Below are positions 9,067 to 19,307 of a stretch of DNA of 64,000 nucleotides, in pieces. The position numbers and the translations under genes are program-made. Source of the stretch: Vibrio algarum (GTDB taxonomy: Bacteria > Pseudomonadota > Gammaproteobacteria > Enterobacterales > Vibrionaceae); contig NZ_JAQLOI010000001.1 of assembly GCF_028204155.1 (NCBI RefSeq), positions 1,798,001-1,862,000 of the forward strand, in the 5' to 3' direction. Position 1 is the stretch's first letter. Every line of letters begins with the position of its first letter. The notes under the pieces were generated by a model. It searched no databases, was not told where the DNA came from, and saw nothing but the letters and a program-made list of their open reading frames with translations.

Positions 9067-10212
9067 TTAAACTTCGGTATATTTTTGCCCTAAAAGTCGG
9101 CAGATTAACTCGGCATTTTGTTCCCAAGTTAACGATAGTTCGTTTATAGTCTGATAAGCGCCTGACTGAAGATTCTTTAATAATACATCATCACTAATAA
9201 TAAGTTTTATCTGCTCAAGCATATTTTCAGGGCTTTCACTATCAAACAAAAGTGCATTGTGGTTGTGTTTAAGTAACTCTCTAATGTTGGCGGTATCGGG
9301 TGCAACGATAGCTTTTCCGGTACCAAGGTATTCGATGAGTTTGAGTGGAGAGCACCAAGGGGTGACAGCAGGTTGTATCGCTATATCAATTTGATCTAGC
9401 CAATGTGGTATATTTTTTCGTTCGACTAAACCGGTAATATGAAAATTATTTTCTAGACCGAGTGACTTGGCCTGCGTTTTAAGTTCTTCCAAAACCGGTC
9501 CATCCCCAATGATAAGTAGCATGAGATTTGGATTATTTTCATTAGCAATAAGTGTAATAACTTCATCAAGTTTATGCCACTCTCTGCAAAACCCTACAAA
9601 ACCAATGACTAATTTGTTTTTAAAACGTAAATCTCGGTCTTTTGATTCACTAAGATGAAAGCGCAATGGGTCTATACCATTATGGACAACTGAAATCCGT
9701 TCAGGTGATACGCCGACTCTCTCGACGTAGCTCGCCATGACCTTAGTTACGGGTAGAACGTGATCTGCATTTCTCCAAGTATAATGCTCTGTCCATTTGG
9801 CTAACCTTGTTAATGAAATACCCCCATATTTATTTCTTTCATCATACAGTGGCGAGTTTACTTCTAATATAAGGTTTAATTTAAAGAGTTTTTTTGCCCA
9901 TATACCCGCGGGTAAGTATAAATTATAGCGTTCATAAATACCGTCAGGACGGTGTTTGATAATGGCTTGGCATAACTTAAAAAATACATAAAAAGAATAA
10001 CCAAATTCCAGTACTTCAGAGATAAACTTTGGTAAAGATGCACGTACTTTAGATACCCAACCCCCGTCACTACCGAACTCTGATTTTTCAGCGACTTGGG
10101 GAGCGACAATAATTACTTCATGTCCAAGATTTGTAAGTGCGTTAATTATTTCTTCAATATGCACATACTGACCATCTTTAGAAGCGATACGGTGATGATA
10201 GAGTATCTTCAT
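9067..10212 (-). CDS. GT4 family glycosyltransferase
   Basis: A 381-residue GT-B enzyme. The N-terminal domain starts MKILYHHRIASKDGQYVHIEE, typical of GT4 proteins in exosortase A loci. The C-terminal domain has GFVGFCREWHK near residue 209, IIGDGP near residue 236 and the donor-site motif PWCSPLKLIEYLGTGK near residue 289. Its start overlaps the stop of the preceding glycosyltransferase gene by one base (10212), so the two are probably translationally coupled. It adds one sugar to the repeat unit; specificity is unknown. Confidence 0.85.
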   Translation of the reverse strand: MKILYHHRIASKDGQYVHIEEIINALTNLGHEVIIVAPQVAEKSEFGSDGGWVSKVRASLPKFISEVLEFGYSFYVFFKLCQAIIKHRPDGIYERYNLYLPAGIWAKKLFKLNLILEVNSPLYDERNKYGGISLTRLAKWTEHYTWRNADHVLPVTKVMASYVERVGVSPERISVVHNGIDPLRFHLSESKDRDLRFKNKLVIGFVGFCREWHKLDEVITLIANENNPNLMLLIIGDGPVLEELKTQAKSLGLENNFHITGLVERKNIPHWLDQIDIAIQPAVTPWCSPLKLIEYLGTGKAIVAPDTANIRELLKHNHNALLFDSESPENMLEQIKLIISDDVLLKNLQSGAYQTINELSLTWEQNAELICRLLGQKYTEV

Positions 10213-11399
10213 TATTGTCCCTTTATAATTTTATTAAACAGTTCATACTGTTTAGTGGATGTAGAAAGCCAATCAAAATTTTCAGCGTAATGTCGAGTTT
10301 TTTGCCGCTCAGGGAGGTTATTAAGTACGGATAGAACACCTGCCGCAATATTAGAAGAGTCTCGCTCGACTAACTGTCCTGCTTCTTTGGTTGTTACTAC
10401 CTCGGGAGTACCCCAGATATTTGTTGCTACTACTGGTGTACCACAAGCCATAGCCTCTAATAGCACGTTCGCCCAGCCTTCTCGGCTCGAAGCAAGGACC
10501 AACAGATCCGATGCTCCGTAATATTGAGAGAGTTCGATTTGACTTAAGCTACCAAGAAAACGAACTCTATCCTTAACACCTATACGGTCGGTAAGGCGTT
10601 GTAAGCTTTTCTTTTCAGGACCGTCTCCTGCGATAAGCAACAATGTATTAGGAACTTGCTTTAGGGCCTCGATAACCAAATGGTGACCTTTACGCTCGAT
10701 AAGATGACCTACCGAAATGATGACTGGGGTTTCTTTAGGTAAATTAAATTTGTCTTTCAGAACTTGTTTTTTCTGTTCGTCAATGAAAGAAAAAAGATCT
10801 AGATCAACCCCGTTTCTTAAGGTGGTTACTTTATTTGGTTCCGCACCGAGCGTGATCATTTCTTTTCTTAGTGCTTCACAAACCGCCATATTGTGATCAC
10901 TTTGCTTTAGTACCTGCTGTATCTGCTTTTTGGGTTTAACGAACTTAGGAATAAGATTAATATCGGTGCCACGAGCTGTAACCGTAAATGGTTTGTTTAG
11001 TTTTCTGGCAACTTTTGCAATTGCTACGCCATCGGGATAAAAATAGTGCCCATCGATTAGATCGAAGTCATAACCATCGGCAATCATTTGTAGTGCTTGC
11101 TTATAAATACTGTTCGCCAAAGTTTCGGGCGTGAGTGTCATGCCAATTTTAGGCACAACAAGATAACGCGGATGAAAAACATCAATATCATGACGCTTTT
11201 CGTAATGCGGGGCTTTTGCATTTTCGGCATAGCTACCAAAAACTGGGTGTGACGATGGAAAGTAAGGTATTGGGGCTATTACCTTTGCTTCTACATCTGG
11301 ATAATGTTCGCGTAAATGCCTTAATCGAGTTTCAATAAATATCCCATGTTTAGGGTTGTTTTCATAAGGGAATAGTGTAGAAACAGTTAATATCTTCAT
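10212..11399 (-). CDS. GT4 family glycosyltransferase
   Basis: A 395-residue GT-B enzyme beginning MKILTVSTLFPYENNPKHG. It has the acceptor-side DGHYFYPDG segment near residue 125, TARGTDINLIP near residue 151, and the donor-side SVGHLIERKG, LIAGDGPE and SSREGWANVLLEAMACGTP motifs with the EX7E glutamates. It lies six bases after the amidotransferase gene and overlaps the next GT4 gene by one base. This fits the GT4 enzyme often found next to the amidotransferase in XrtA clusters. Confidence 0.87.
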   Translation of the reverse strand: MKILTVSTLFPYENNPKHGIFIETRLRHLREHYPDVEAKVIAPIPYFPSSHPVFGSYAENAKAPHYEKRHDIDVFHPRYLVVPKIGMTLTPETLANSIYKQALQMIADGYDFDLIDGHYFYPDGVAIAKVARKLNKPFTVTARGTDINLIPKFVKPKKQIQQVLKQSDHNMAVCEALRKEMITLGAEPNKVTTLRNGVDLDLFSFIDEQKKQVLKDKFNLPKETPVIISVGHLIERKGHHLVIEALKQVPNTLLLIAGDGPEKKSLQRLTDRIGVKDRVRFLGSLSQIELSQYYGASDLLVLASSREGWANVLLEAMACGTPVVATNIWGTPEVVTTKEAGQLVERDSSNIAAGVLSVLNNLPERQKTRHYAENFDWLSTSTKQYELFNKIIKGQ

Positions 11400-11405
11400 A
11401 AATTA

Positions 11406-13286
11406 TTATTGCCGATTAAGAAATTGCGCGAACATCAGAAGGCACCATAATGCGTCGCCATGATCACTGCGGCCATTAATGTGTTCATTTACCATTTTAG
11501 TCAAACTACGTGGTTCAAAGTAACCGCTATCGAACATTTTTTCAGAAAGAACATTGTCTTTTAATTTTTGCTTTAAAGGGCCTCTGAACCAAGCGGAAAT
11601 AGGGATACTAAATCCCATTTTTGGACGATATAAAATATTGCCGTTCACATAGGGCTCAAGAGACTTTTTAAAGGCGTACTTTCCTTGGTTGCCATTGATA
11701 TTATTATCGCTCTGGATAGAAAATGCCCACTCAATAAACTTGTGATCCAATAATGGAGCCCTCACTTCAAGAGAGTGAGCCATACTGGCTCTATCTGTTT
11801 TAGTCAGTATATCTCCGGGTAACCAAGTCTTTATATCCAGATACTGAATCTGTTTTAATACATCGTCAGTAGGGGCGTTCAAAGCGTGTTTTTTAATTAT
11901 CTCTAACCCAGAATACCCGTCTAATTGCCGTAGATAATCATCTTTAAACAACATTTTTCTTTGGTCTAATCTCATACGTGACATCGTATTTGCATAGGCT
12001 TCAACGGTATTCATAGCTAAAGACTGAAACGTTGTTTTAGCGCGAAGAAATTGCGGAGCCCAATCCGCTTTTGGGTATACACTTCCTAAGGCGCCAAACA
12101 GTGGTTTTCGGACAGAGTAAGGGATTTTAGCGCGTAACTGTTGTTCTGCCATCTGTAACCTATGACGACGGTATCCTGCAAACACCTCATCGCCCCCATC
12201 TCCCGATAGCGCGACTTTCACCGACTGCCTCGCCAACTGACAGACTTGATACGTAGGTAAAGCCGAACTGTCTGCAAAGGGCTCATCATATACGTCAGTT
12301 AGAGTATCGATGAGGTCGTAGTCCTCAGCGGAAACAATTTTTGACACATGGTTTGTGTTATATCTTTGGGCAATCTGGTTGGCATACTCACTCTCATCAA
12401 AAGACTTCTCATTGAAACCAATAGAACATGTATTGACGGGGTCTTGTTGCTCTTGTGCCATCATCGCTACAATCGCACTTGAGTCGACACCACCTGACAA
12501 GAAAGCGCCTAAAGGGACTTCGGCTAGCATGCGAATTTTGACGGCTTCTTTTAAATGTTCGACTAAAGATCCCTGAGTTTCTTCCCAAGATAAATTGTGC
12601 TGAGGCGCTTTTAGATCCCAGTACTGCACTGGTTCGATCGGTTTTTCTGGAGCCATAAGTAAATAGTGGCCAGCGTCGAGTTTGAAAATGTTTTTGTATG
12701 CGGTGTAAGGATCGGGAATATACCCATACATAAGAAACTCTTCGGCCATTTCAGACCGCAACGTTTTATCAACGTCAGGGTGGCCCTGAAGAACTTTAAG
12801 CTCTGAACCAAAAACTAATTGGCCCCGGTTTGTCTTTGTGTAGTAGAGCGGTTTTTTTCCGAGCCGATCTCGTGCAATTAGCAATTGCCGTTTCTTTATG
12901 TCCCAGAGTGCAAAAGCGAACATGCCTCGAAATCGCTGAATACAATCTACACCCCATTCCTCCCAAGCGTGAACGATAACTTCCGTATCTGAATGGGTAG
13001 AAAACTGATGCCCTAGATTTGATAACTCTGTAACTAATGACTCGAAATTGTATATTTCGCCGTTAAAGACAACACAGACAGATTTGTCTTCGTTAAAAAC
13101 GGGTTGGTGGCCACCTGAAAGATCGATAATGGACAAACGACGATGGGCAAGGCCAATATTCTCGTCAATATAATAGCCTTCATCATCAGGTCCACGGTGG
13201 GACTGAATTCGGTTTATGGCCTGTAGCACTCCTTTATCGATAGGCGGTGCTTTATGGACATTAAATATTCCTGATATTCCACACAT
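11406..13286 (-). CDS. XrtA-associated amidotransferase (asparagine synthetase B-like)
   Basis: A 626-residue two-domain enzyme. The N-terminus MCGISGIFN supplies the Cys2 nucleophile of a class II glutamine amidotransferase, with the RGPDDEG and SDTEVI motifs of the glutaminase domain. The synthetase domain has the ATP pyrophosphatase loop SGGVDSS near residue 266 and SGDGGDEVF near residue 365. It belongs to the exosortase A system amidotransferase group (TIGR03108) rather than true asparagine synthetase, because it sits between xrtA and glycosyltransferases. It probably amidates a carboxylated sugar or an amino substituent of the polysaccharide; that substrate is inferred. Confidence 0.88.
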   Translation of the reverse strand: MCGISGIFNVHKAPPIDKGVLQAINRIQSHRGPDDEGYYIDENIGLAHRRLSIIDLSGGHQPVFNEDKSVCVVFNGEIYNFESLVTELSNLGHQFSTHSDTEVIVHAWEEWGVDCIQRFRGMFAFALWDIKKRQLLIARDRLGKKPLYYTKTNRGQLVFGSELKVLQGHPDVDKTLRSEMAEEFLMYGYIPDPYTAYKNIFKLDAGHYLLMAPEKPIEPVQYWDLKAPQHNLSWEETQGSLVEHLKEAVKIRMLAEVPLGAFLSGGVDSSAIVAMMAQEQQDPVNTCSIGFNEKSFDESEYANQIAQRYNTNHVSKIVSAEDYDLIDTLTDVYDEPFADSSALPTYQVCQLARQSVKVALSGDGGDEVFAGYRRHRLQMAEQQLRAKIPYSVRKPLFGALGSVYPKADWAPQFLRAKTTFQSLAMNTVEAYANTMSRMRLDQRKMLFKDDYLRQLDGYSGLEIIKKHALNAPTDDVLKQIQYLDIKTWLPGDILTKTDRASMAHSLEVRAPLLDHKFIEWAFSIQSDNNINGNQGKYAFKKSLEPYVNGNILYRPKMGFSIPISAWFRGPLKQKLKDNVLSEKMFDSGYFEPRSLTKMVNEHINGRSDHGDALWCLLMFAQFLNRQ

Positions 13287-13294
13287 AGTCTTTC

Positions 13295-14746
13295 CTATTT
13301 CCTTATGGAATCATTAGATATCCAATCTTTAGCAATCACAGCTAGCTCTTCTTCATCTAGTGTTTGGCTTGCGAGAGCGCGAACTTCTGCATAACCTTCT
13401 TTTCCAGATATTAGCCAGAATGCCTTATATAGTTTGAGTTTCAATTTGTTGTTAGAGCAATAGTCATTGATACAATACCAGTAAAGGATGTTCATTGATT
13501 CTCCCCAAGAGCTAACAATTTCAAGGTGGTTTGCCTCAATATCTCGAGTCTCGTGCTCTAGGTAAACACTCCAAACGCCTTTTAGTGTCCACATCTCTAT
13601 ATTAAAAAGCTTATTTTGGTAACTGATTAACTCACCATTTTTTTGGTTTAGAGAATACGTTGCAGCGTAGAACTCTGCTTGATTGCTAGCCGTAAAACCA
13701 TGAATGTGTTTTTTTGATAAAGGGAATGATATCCCCCAGTTCGAGCTTATATTGCTATTAATTTGTGTCTGAGGAGGGAGAGGAGCCGAAACGTCCTGTT
13801 CTGTCGTGTTGATCGTTTTTTCCCATAATCCGACCAACAAGATAATGGTCGATAGGGTAAAAGTTACCCCTAGGCCTTTACTTTGGGACTCAGTTTTTAC
13901 GTCCTCACTGATATGGTCGTCATATGTATTCGCTTCGCGGGAAACAGTATCGGCGAACCTGGATGCAATAAGAAAGTTAGTCCCTATAACAAGGCTGAAA
14001 AATACCCAGCCATAAACGAGATGATCGGCACCAGTGGCAAGCTCCATATTGCTGTAATGGCCAATTAGAATTAGGCCGTAAGCACGAACACCATTTGCAA
14101 TAATGGGAAATACCAAAGAAAACAAAATGAAGATTAGTCTCTTCCACCACTTGGCGAAAAACATATAAGCAAATAGGGTACCTAGTGCAATACTGGAGAT
14201 CAGAAATCTTATTCCTGAACAAGCTTCTGCAACTTCGAAGTTACCATTGGGAATCGTAATATATAACCCGTCTCGGAACACAGGTATTCCAGTCATACGA
14301 ACTGCTGCGACAGAGATGTCAGCAGTTATGGATTGAAGAAAGGGTACTAACTCTTCCCCAAAAGGAATACAAAATCCTAAGTAGAGAATAGGGAAGTAGA
14401 GAGCTCGGGTCAGGTGATGACCAAGCAATGCCCAAAGTATAAGTTGTAGGCTGATTATCGCGGCGACGTGCTCGAATAAAGAAATGTTAGCTGTTGTTCC
14501 GACTACCCATAATAACGAAGGTAAGATAAGAAGCAACACAGGAAACCAAGCCGTAGTTAGAGGCTTGTCCGTGAGTTTGTGTTTTTCATGCCAAGCGACC
14601 CAAAGACTAATCGGTAATATTAGAAAACCGTGTTCATACGTTTTTGACTGGCTCCAGACAGCCACCATGCTGTAAATAGATTCATAATAAAAGAAGAACC
14701 AGACAGCTAAGGGAGCGGAAAAACGTAAAAAGAGACGACTATTCAA
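13295..14746 (-). CDS. xrtA: Exosortase A with fused C-terminal EpsI domain
   Basis: A 483-residue polytopic membrane cysteine protease/transpeptidase. The conserved catalytic triad is visible as Cys176 in EACSGIR, Arg221 in ANGVRAYG and His242 in GADHLVYGW. Residues 1-260 are the multi-pass exosortase core and the remainder is a periplasmic EpsI-like domain. Exosortases process proteins with a C-terminal PEP-CTERM anchor and are always linked to an exopolysaccharide locus, as here. No PEP-CTERM substrate is recognisable in this window. The start overlaps the stop of the upstream glycosyltransferase by eight bases. Confidence 0.93.
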   Translation of the reverse strand: MNSRLFLRFSAPLAVWFFFYYESIYSMVAVWSQSKTYEHGFLILPISLWVAWHEKHKLTDKPLTTAWFPVLLLILPSLLWVVGTTANISLFEHVAAIISLQLILWALLGHHLTRALYFPILYLGFCIPFGEELVPFLQSITADISVAAVRMTGIPVFRDGLYITIPNGNFEVAEACSGIRFLISSIALGTLFAYMFFAKWWKRLIFILFSLVFPIIANGVRAYGLILIGHYSNMELATGADHLVYGWVFFSLVIGTNFLIASRFADTVSREANTYDDHISEDVKTESQSKGLGVTFTLSTIILLVGLWEKTINTTEQDVSAPLPPQTQINSNISSNWGISFPLSKKHIHGFTASNQAEFYAATYSLNQKNGELISYQNKLFNIEMWTLKGVWSVYLEHETRDIEANHLEIVSSWGESMNILYWYCINDYCSNNKLKLKLYKAFWLISGKEGYAEVRALASQTLDEEELAVIAKDWISNDSIRK

Positions 14747-15968
14747 GTGAACTATCCAAATAGTGTAATAACGGTGAAAGTCGAGCGCTCCAACTATAAT
14801 TTTCTTTAAGCCAATTACGCGAAACTTGAGCTGACTTGTTTTCGTGGTTTAGCTTATCAGTTAGCCATTGCGTTATGTTTTCTGCAGAATCAGAAATATA
14901 TAGGTAACTATCCGGAATAATCTCAATGCCATCTATTCCTTCTATTCCTAACGTTGTTGCTGTTACAGGACACTCCATAGACATGGCTTCAAGTATCTTG
15001 TTTTGTACACCGCGAGCTATTTGCATTGGTGCTACAGACGCTTTTGCATGATGTAAATAAGGTCTGACATCTTCTACTCTGCCTGTGATAATAATACCAG
15101 CAATACTATCTAATTTTTGCACCTGCTTAGTAGGTGAGGAGCCCACGATATAAAAATAGCTGTTGGGAACTAGCTTGCGAATACTTGGCCAAATGTTCTC
15201 AGCAAACCAGACTACGGCATCGACATTCGCCCAATAATCCATTGCTCCAGTAAATACTATATAATTTTGAAGCTCTAGTGGGTATTTTTCTGCTAATTCA
15301 TGTTTAGCGCTAGGGGAGAAGTAATTAGTATCAATGCCGTTGCCGAGAGTTTTGATTCTATCCTTGTAAGGGGCTTCAACCATATTTTTAAACATAGCAG
15401 TCTCTGCATCCGTTACAAAACAACTGGTGTTGAACTGCTTAGCAAGATATTTTTCGTATTTTTCTAGCGTGTGGTGCTCCCGTTGGTAAATCCAACGCAT
15501 GACCCCATGTGTTTTTTCCGCGTATTGGCGCCACTTGTCAGAGTCGATGTCAACAAAATGCATTACATGATGAAGAGTTCCAGCTGAATCGCGATTTAAT
15601 ACAAATTGTGCCATGCAACTAGAAAAGACAAATACTTTATCAAGACTTAGAGAATTAACGGTTTGATTGACCCATTTTTGCAACGTACGGCTACCATAAT
15701 GAGGAACAGTAATAGGGAGGCCCGATGCGAAAGCACTTATGCCTTTCAACTTGGCTAGGTTTGGGTTAAGGGGCACAAAACAAGCTTCTTTACATAAACT
15801 ACGGACATATTCCTGATACTGGTTGTCTTCTGGATTATCTATAAAACAACCGAGATAGACATCAAAATGTTGGTTGAGGAATTTTAGGATGTTATAAGCG
15901 GCAATCTTATCTCCTTTGTTGGGGGGATAAGGAATACGGTGGCAAAGGTAAAGTAGCTTTTCTTTCAT
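14739..15968 (-). CDS. XrtA-associated GT4 glycosyltransferase (TIGR03087-like)
   Basis: A 409-residue GT-B protein with the characteristic start LLYLCHRIPYPPNKGDKI of the exosortase-associated sugar transferase group TIGR03087. It has the central FVDIDSDKW segment, LGNGIDTNYFSP near residue 213, FTGAMDYWANVDAV near residue 235, and the donor-site ARGVQNKILEAMSMECP near residue 322. It is located between the FemAB gene and xrtA in the leftward operon, the usual arrangement for these systems. The sugar transferred is not known. Confidence 0.9.
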   Translation of the reverse strand: MKEKLLYLCHRIPYPPNKGDKIAAYNILKFLNQHFDVYLGCFIDNPEDNQYQEYVRSLCKEACFVPLNPNLAKLKGISAFASGLPITVPHYGSRTLQKWVNQTVNSLSLDKVFVFSSCMAQFVLNRDSAGTLHHVMHFVDIDSDKWRQYAEKTHGVMRWIYQREHHTLEKYEKYLAKQFNTSCFVTDAETAMFKNMVEAPYKDRIKTLGNGIDTNYFSPSAKHELAEKYPLELQNYIVFTGAMDYWANVDAVVWFAENIWPSIRKLVPNSYFYIVGSSPTKQVQKLDSIAGIIITGRVEDVRPYLHHAKASVAPMQIARGVQNKILEAMSMECPVTATTLGIEGIDGIEIIPDSYLYISDSAENITQWLTDKLNHENKSAQVSRNWLKENYSWSARLSPLLHYLDSSLE

Positions 15969-15974
15969 TAAGGT

Positions 15975-17017
15975 TTACCCCAAGTATTTAGATATCATAG
16001 GACCAATTAGGCGACTGATAGCCAGCGGCAGTTTTTGCCAAGTATTAATTAATAACTTGTACTTGGGATTATTAGGTGAAAGGTTAGGCAGTTCGGTACT
16101 GTTGACTAGCGCAATACGGTAATGCAGTTTATCTTCTTGCATCCCCCAATTTTTTTGTATTTATATGAGCCGGAATCGTTTTTACTTCGACCGAAGTCAA
16201 AACTATGACATCCTTTTTCTTGAGCGATACACATCAATTGGTAGTACATAAAATCATTGCTTTTTAATGATCGTGCTTCGAACTTCCCTCCTCCGTAATA
16301 TGGCAGAACTGTTCCTTTGTAGTAAAAGCTTAATACACTTGAAATAGCATCATTATCATCATTCTTGATGATGAGGGTTTCACATCGATCACCGAAGGTT
16401 TTTTTCAACGTTGAAAACAATTTTTTAGTAAATACTGGGGTGCCTAAGTTACGAACGCTTTCAGCATAAATGTCATAACATAGGTCAGGATTGTCACTAT
16501 TGTCCCACTGCAGTCCATTTTTTAGTGAATGTCGGATAACCGCCCGCTGTTTTCTTTTGACCTTAGTAAGGATTTCCTCAGGCGTATCTTCTATGGCACA
16601 TGAGAAGGTACTGTGATGACAATGTTCTCTCCACGGTAAGACAGCTTGATAAGATTCTTTATCTCTTATTTCAACATAATCTACTTTGAGCTTACAGCCT
16701 AATTCATATGCTGCGTGTTCGAGCTTACATCGAATGTCATCGCTGTCAGCCACGGAACCACCGTAGACACAGAAGGGTGTTGAAATTAATGCATGGCCAA
16801 ATATGCGGCTTTTTTGTTCTACGAGAGGTAAAACACCAACGACACTTTCGTCTTGGGTTGCAAATAAGTAATGGTGTTGATGACCAAATACATTATTTGC
16901 TATTTCAATCCACCCAGTAAGGTGAAAAAAGCTGCCTTTATCATGTTTATCAACGTAATTGTCCCAAGCGGCAAAGTCTTGATCAGTTATTTGTCTGATC
17001 TGCAGAGCTTCGTTCAT
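15975..17017 (-). pseudogene. FemAB-like XrtA/PEP-CTERM-associated protein; frameshift as sequenced
   Basis: Member of the GNAT-related FemAB family tied to exosortase A (TIGR03019-like). Visible segments are FFHLTGWIEIANNVFGH near residue 31, LISTPFCVYGG near residue 78, and FDFGRSKNDSGSYKYKK near residue 275. The frame is lost at a 7-T run on the plus strand (16150-16156, poly-A in the gene), giving a spurious stop at 16106. One added base continues the protein as NWGMQEDKLHYRIALVN and on to a TAA at 15975-15977, the normal family end, for about 347 residues. The start overlaps the deacetylase gene by 35 bases. Its biochemical role in these loci is not established. Confidence 0.8.
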
Positions 17018-17864
17018 TTTCTAATCCATTTAGTTGGTAAGCATTACTCATCGTATCCCAATCAAAATCGCTTAGCAGGCAGTTTAATCGGGTTTCCATT
17101 CGATGAAGATTGAGGTAGTGACGGAAGGTTGATTTAAATGATGCATCTTTCATTCTAGGTTGTTCGTGATCAATTTCCCATGGGTGGAAGTAAAAGCTAT
17201 ACGGCTCACCAGATCGTTTTATAAAATTGTTAATCAACGCTTTACTTAGTCTGTAGGGATATAAGCGGAAGAAACCCCCGCCACCAATTGGTAGATTAAG
17301 CTTAGTGCTATTGTTTGTCGGTATAGGAATTTCAATTATTCCTTCGGGGCGTAGATATTTATGACGGGGCCAATCGGGTGCTCCGTATAAATCATGCTTA
17401 ACAGGATAGGTACTGCTGCTATAGATAAAGCCTAATTCAGCGAGAACTTCAAAAGCCCATTCATTACTTGGATCAATAGAAAAGCTCGGTGCGCGATAGC
17501 CGCGCACAGAGACACCTGTTGTGTCTTCTAAAAACGACTTGCTACGATAAACATCTTCCCGAAAAACTTTAGGTGTCTGTTGATTTGCTTTTTGGTGTGC
17601 ATAGCCATGGCTAGCAAGTTCGTGACCCTGCTCGACAATATTTTTGATCAATTGCGGACAAGCTTCTGCGACCCAACCAAGCACGAAAAATGTTGCTTTT
17701 GTATCGTGTTGAGCAAAGATATCTAATAATCTTTGCGTACTTACATCAACTCTAAGTGCGTGCTTTTTTCCCCAGTCGGAAACTTTAATTTGCTTTTCAA
17801 AAGCCGAAACATGAAAGTAGTCTTCTACATCAACTGTCATGGCATTTGGGCTGATTTTTCCCAT
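16983..17864 (-). CDS. XrtA-associated polysaccharide deacetylase (NodB homology)
   Basis: A 293-residue carbohydrate esterase family 4 type protein (TIGR03006-like). The catalytic start MTVDVEDYFHVSAFE, the metal site HGYAH near residue 87, YRAPSFSID near residue 123, and SFYFHPWEID near residue 221 are all present. There is no signal peptide, unlike many secreted deacetylases. It probably removes N-acetyl groups from the exopolysaccharide or its precursor. It follows the initiating sugar transferase gene by about 40 bases. Confidence 0.9.
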   Translation of the reverse strand: MGKISPNAMTVDVEDYFHVSAFEKQIKVSDWGKKHALRVDVSTQRLLDIFAQHDTKATFFVLGWVAEACPQLIKNIVEQGHELASHGYAHQKANQQTPKVFREDVYRSKSFLEDTTGVSVRGYRAPSFSIDPSNEWAFEVLAELGFIYSSSTYPVKHDLYGAPDWPRHKYLRPEGIIEIPIPTNNSTKLNLPIGGGGFFRLYPYRLSKALINNFIKRSGEPYSFYFHPWEIDHEQPRMKDASFKSTFRHYLNLHRMETRLNCLLSDFDWDTMSNAYQLNGLENERSSADQTNN

Positions 17865-17906
17865 GCAAAGGTAACCTTATTCTAGTAGTTATTGGCAGTT
17901 ACGGTA

Positions 17907-19307
17907 TTAGCGACCTTTGCCAAACAATATAATTTCAGCCGTCCGGAGTAAAATTAATAAATCAAACAAAAAAGCGCGATTTTTAATGTAATACAAGTCG
18001 TATTTTAGTTTTTCGATAGTGTCTGCCTGACTACTTCCATAAGGATATTTAAGTTGTGCCCAACCCGTTAATCCAGGTTTAACATTCAAACGGTGATTAT
18101 AATATGGTATGGATTCTTCGAATTCATCAGAGAACTGTGGTCGTTCTGGACGGGGTCCAACAAAACCCATATCTCCTTTAAGTACATTGTATAACTGAGG
18201 AAGCTCATCAATTCGGTATTTGCGAATAAAGCTACCGACTTTTGTCGTACGAGGATCTTGTTTTTCTGCCCACTGTGCGCCATCTTTTTCTGCGTCAGTA
18301 CTCATACTACGAAACTTGTAAATATCAAATAGTTTCCCGTTAAGACCAGTGCGTTTTTGAGAATAGATTATTGGCGCGCGTATACCGTCTTCAATTTTTA
18401 TAGCAATGAAAGTTAGAATCATTAGCGGAAATGTTAAAGAAAATATCACCAGGGCTAATACACCGTTAAATGCGCGCTCAAATAGTAGTTTAGTGGTATT
18501 TGCCGTGGTTTTAGTGCTATAAATCATCCAAGATGGATAGATATGATTGACTGCTACTTGACCCGTTTCTCTTTCCACAAAATCGATGATATCGATCACT
18601 TTAACGCCAAGCTGTTTACATTTGAATAGGTTCTCATTAGGTAAAACCTTTCTTCGCTCATCAGATGCAATAACAATTTCTGCAATGTTGTTCTCTGTAA
18701 CATAAGCTTCAAGGCTGCTATTGAGTTCGACGCGGGCCTCGTTTTGTAGACCGTTTTCAATTGAGTCTCCTTCCATTGCTACGAATCCGACAATATCGAT
18801 GCCAACTCTATCTGTTTTTCTTCGCATACTTTTTTCGATAATCGTTGCGCGAGTGCCTGTCCCCAGAATGAGTATTCGACGAACACCAATTTGATGATAA
18901 GGTGTTTTGCTTACAATAAAACGTGTAATAACAAATAGAGTAAAAATACTAGCAAGCAGGTATTCGCTTAAATAGCCGGGAAGTGCAGGAATCAAATTTA
19001 TGTAAATGATGCCTGAAGTTATTAAGTATGCCGACGTGACACTCACCAAAATCCTGACAACTATGCCCCTAAAAGTCTCTCTTAATTTCTCATTGTATAG
19101 ACCCACGGCCAAGTTTGTTATTAGGAGTGTTAATGTGAGCAAAATTAAATGCGCAAATAAAGGGCCATGAGATAGTTCCAGGTTGGAATTTGAATATTTA
19201 TTTAATATTGTCGCAATTGTAAGAAATATTGCAGAGATAACCATCAAATCAGTGAGGATGATAATTATAAAACTAGGTTTCAATTCTCTGAAGTGTGATT
19301 CAGCCAT
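17907..19307 (-). CDS. Initiating undecaprenyl-phosphate sugar transferase (XrtA-associated, TIGR03013-like)
   Basis: A 466-residue polyprenyl glycosylphosphotransferase. Four N-terminal membrane segments (residues about 10-135) precede a Rossmann-like domain (RRILILGTGTRA), one more membrane helix near residue 275, and the catalytic domain with YSQKRTGLNGKLFDIYKFRSM, RKYRIDELPQLYNVLKGDM and VGPRPERP. The C-terminus RTAEIILFGKG is typical. It transfers the first sugar-phosphate to undecaprenyl phosphate and starts repeat-unit synthesis. It is the first gene of the leftward operon. Confidence 0.92.
   Translation of the reverse strand: MAESHFRELKPSFIIIILTDLMVISAIFLTIATILNKYSNSNLELSHGPLFAHLILLTLTLLITNLAVGLYNEKLRETFRGIVVRILVSVTSAYLITSGIIYINLIPALPGYLSEYLLASIFTLFVITRFIVSKTPYHQIGVRRILILGTGTRATIIEKSMRRKTDRVGIDIVGFVAMEGDSIENGLQNEARVELNSSLEAYVTENNIAEIVIASDERRKVLPNENLFKCKQLGVKVIDIIDFVERETGQVAVNHIYPSWMIYSTKTTANTTKLLFERAFNGVLALVIFSLTFPLMILTFIAIKIEDGIRAPIIYSQKRTGLNGKLFDIYKFRSMSTDAEKDGAQWAEKQDPRTTKVGSFIRKYRIDELPQLYNVLKGDMGFVGPRPERPQFSDEFEESIPYYNHRLNVKPGLTGWAQLKYPYGSSQADTIEKLKYDLYYIKNRAFLFDLLILLRTAEIILFGKGR

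Noticed and set aside
9876..10290. Additional short ORFs overlapping the GT4 genes on both strands
   Set aside because: They lie inside well-supported glycosyltransferase genes and carry no motif.
17927..18300. Possible second acyltransferase or membrane gene opposite the sugar transferase
   Set aside because: Only shadow frames of the sugar transferase are present here.
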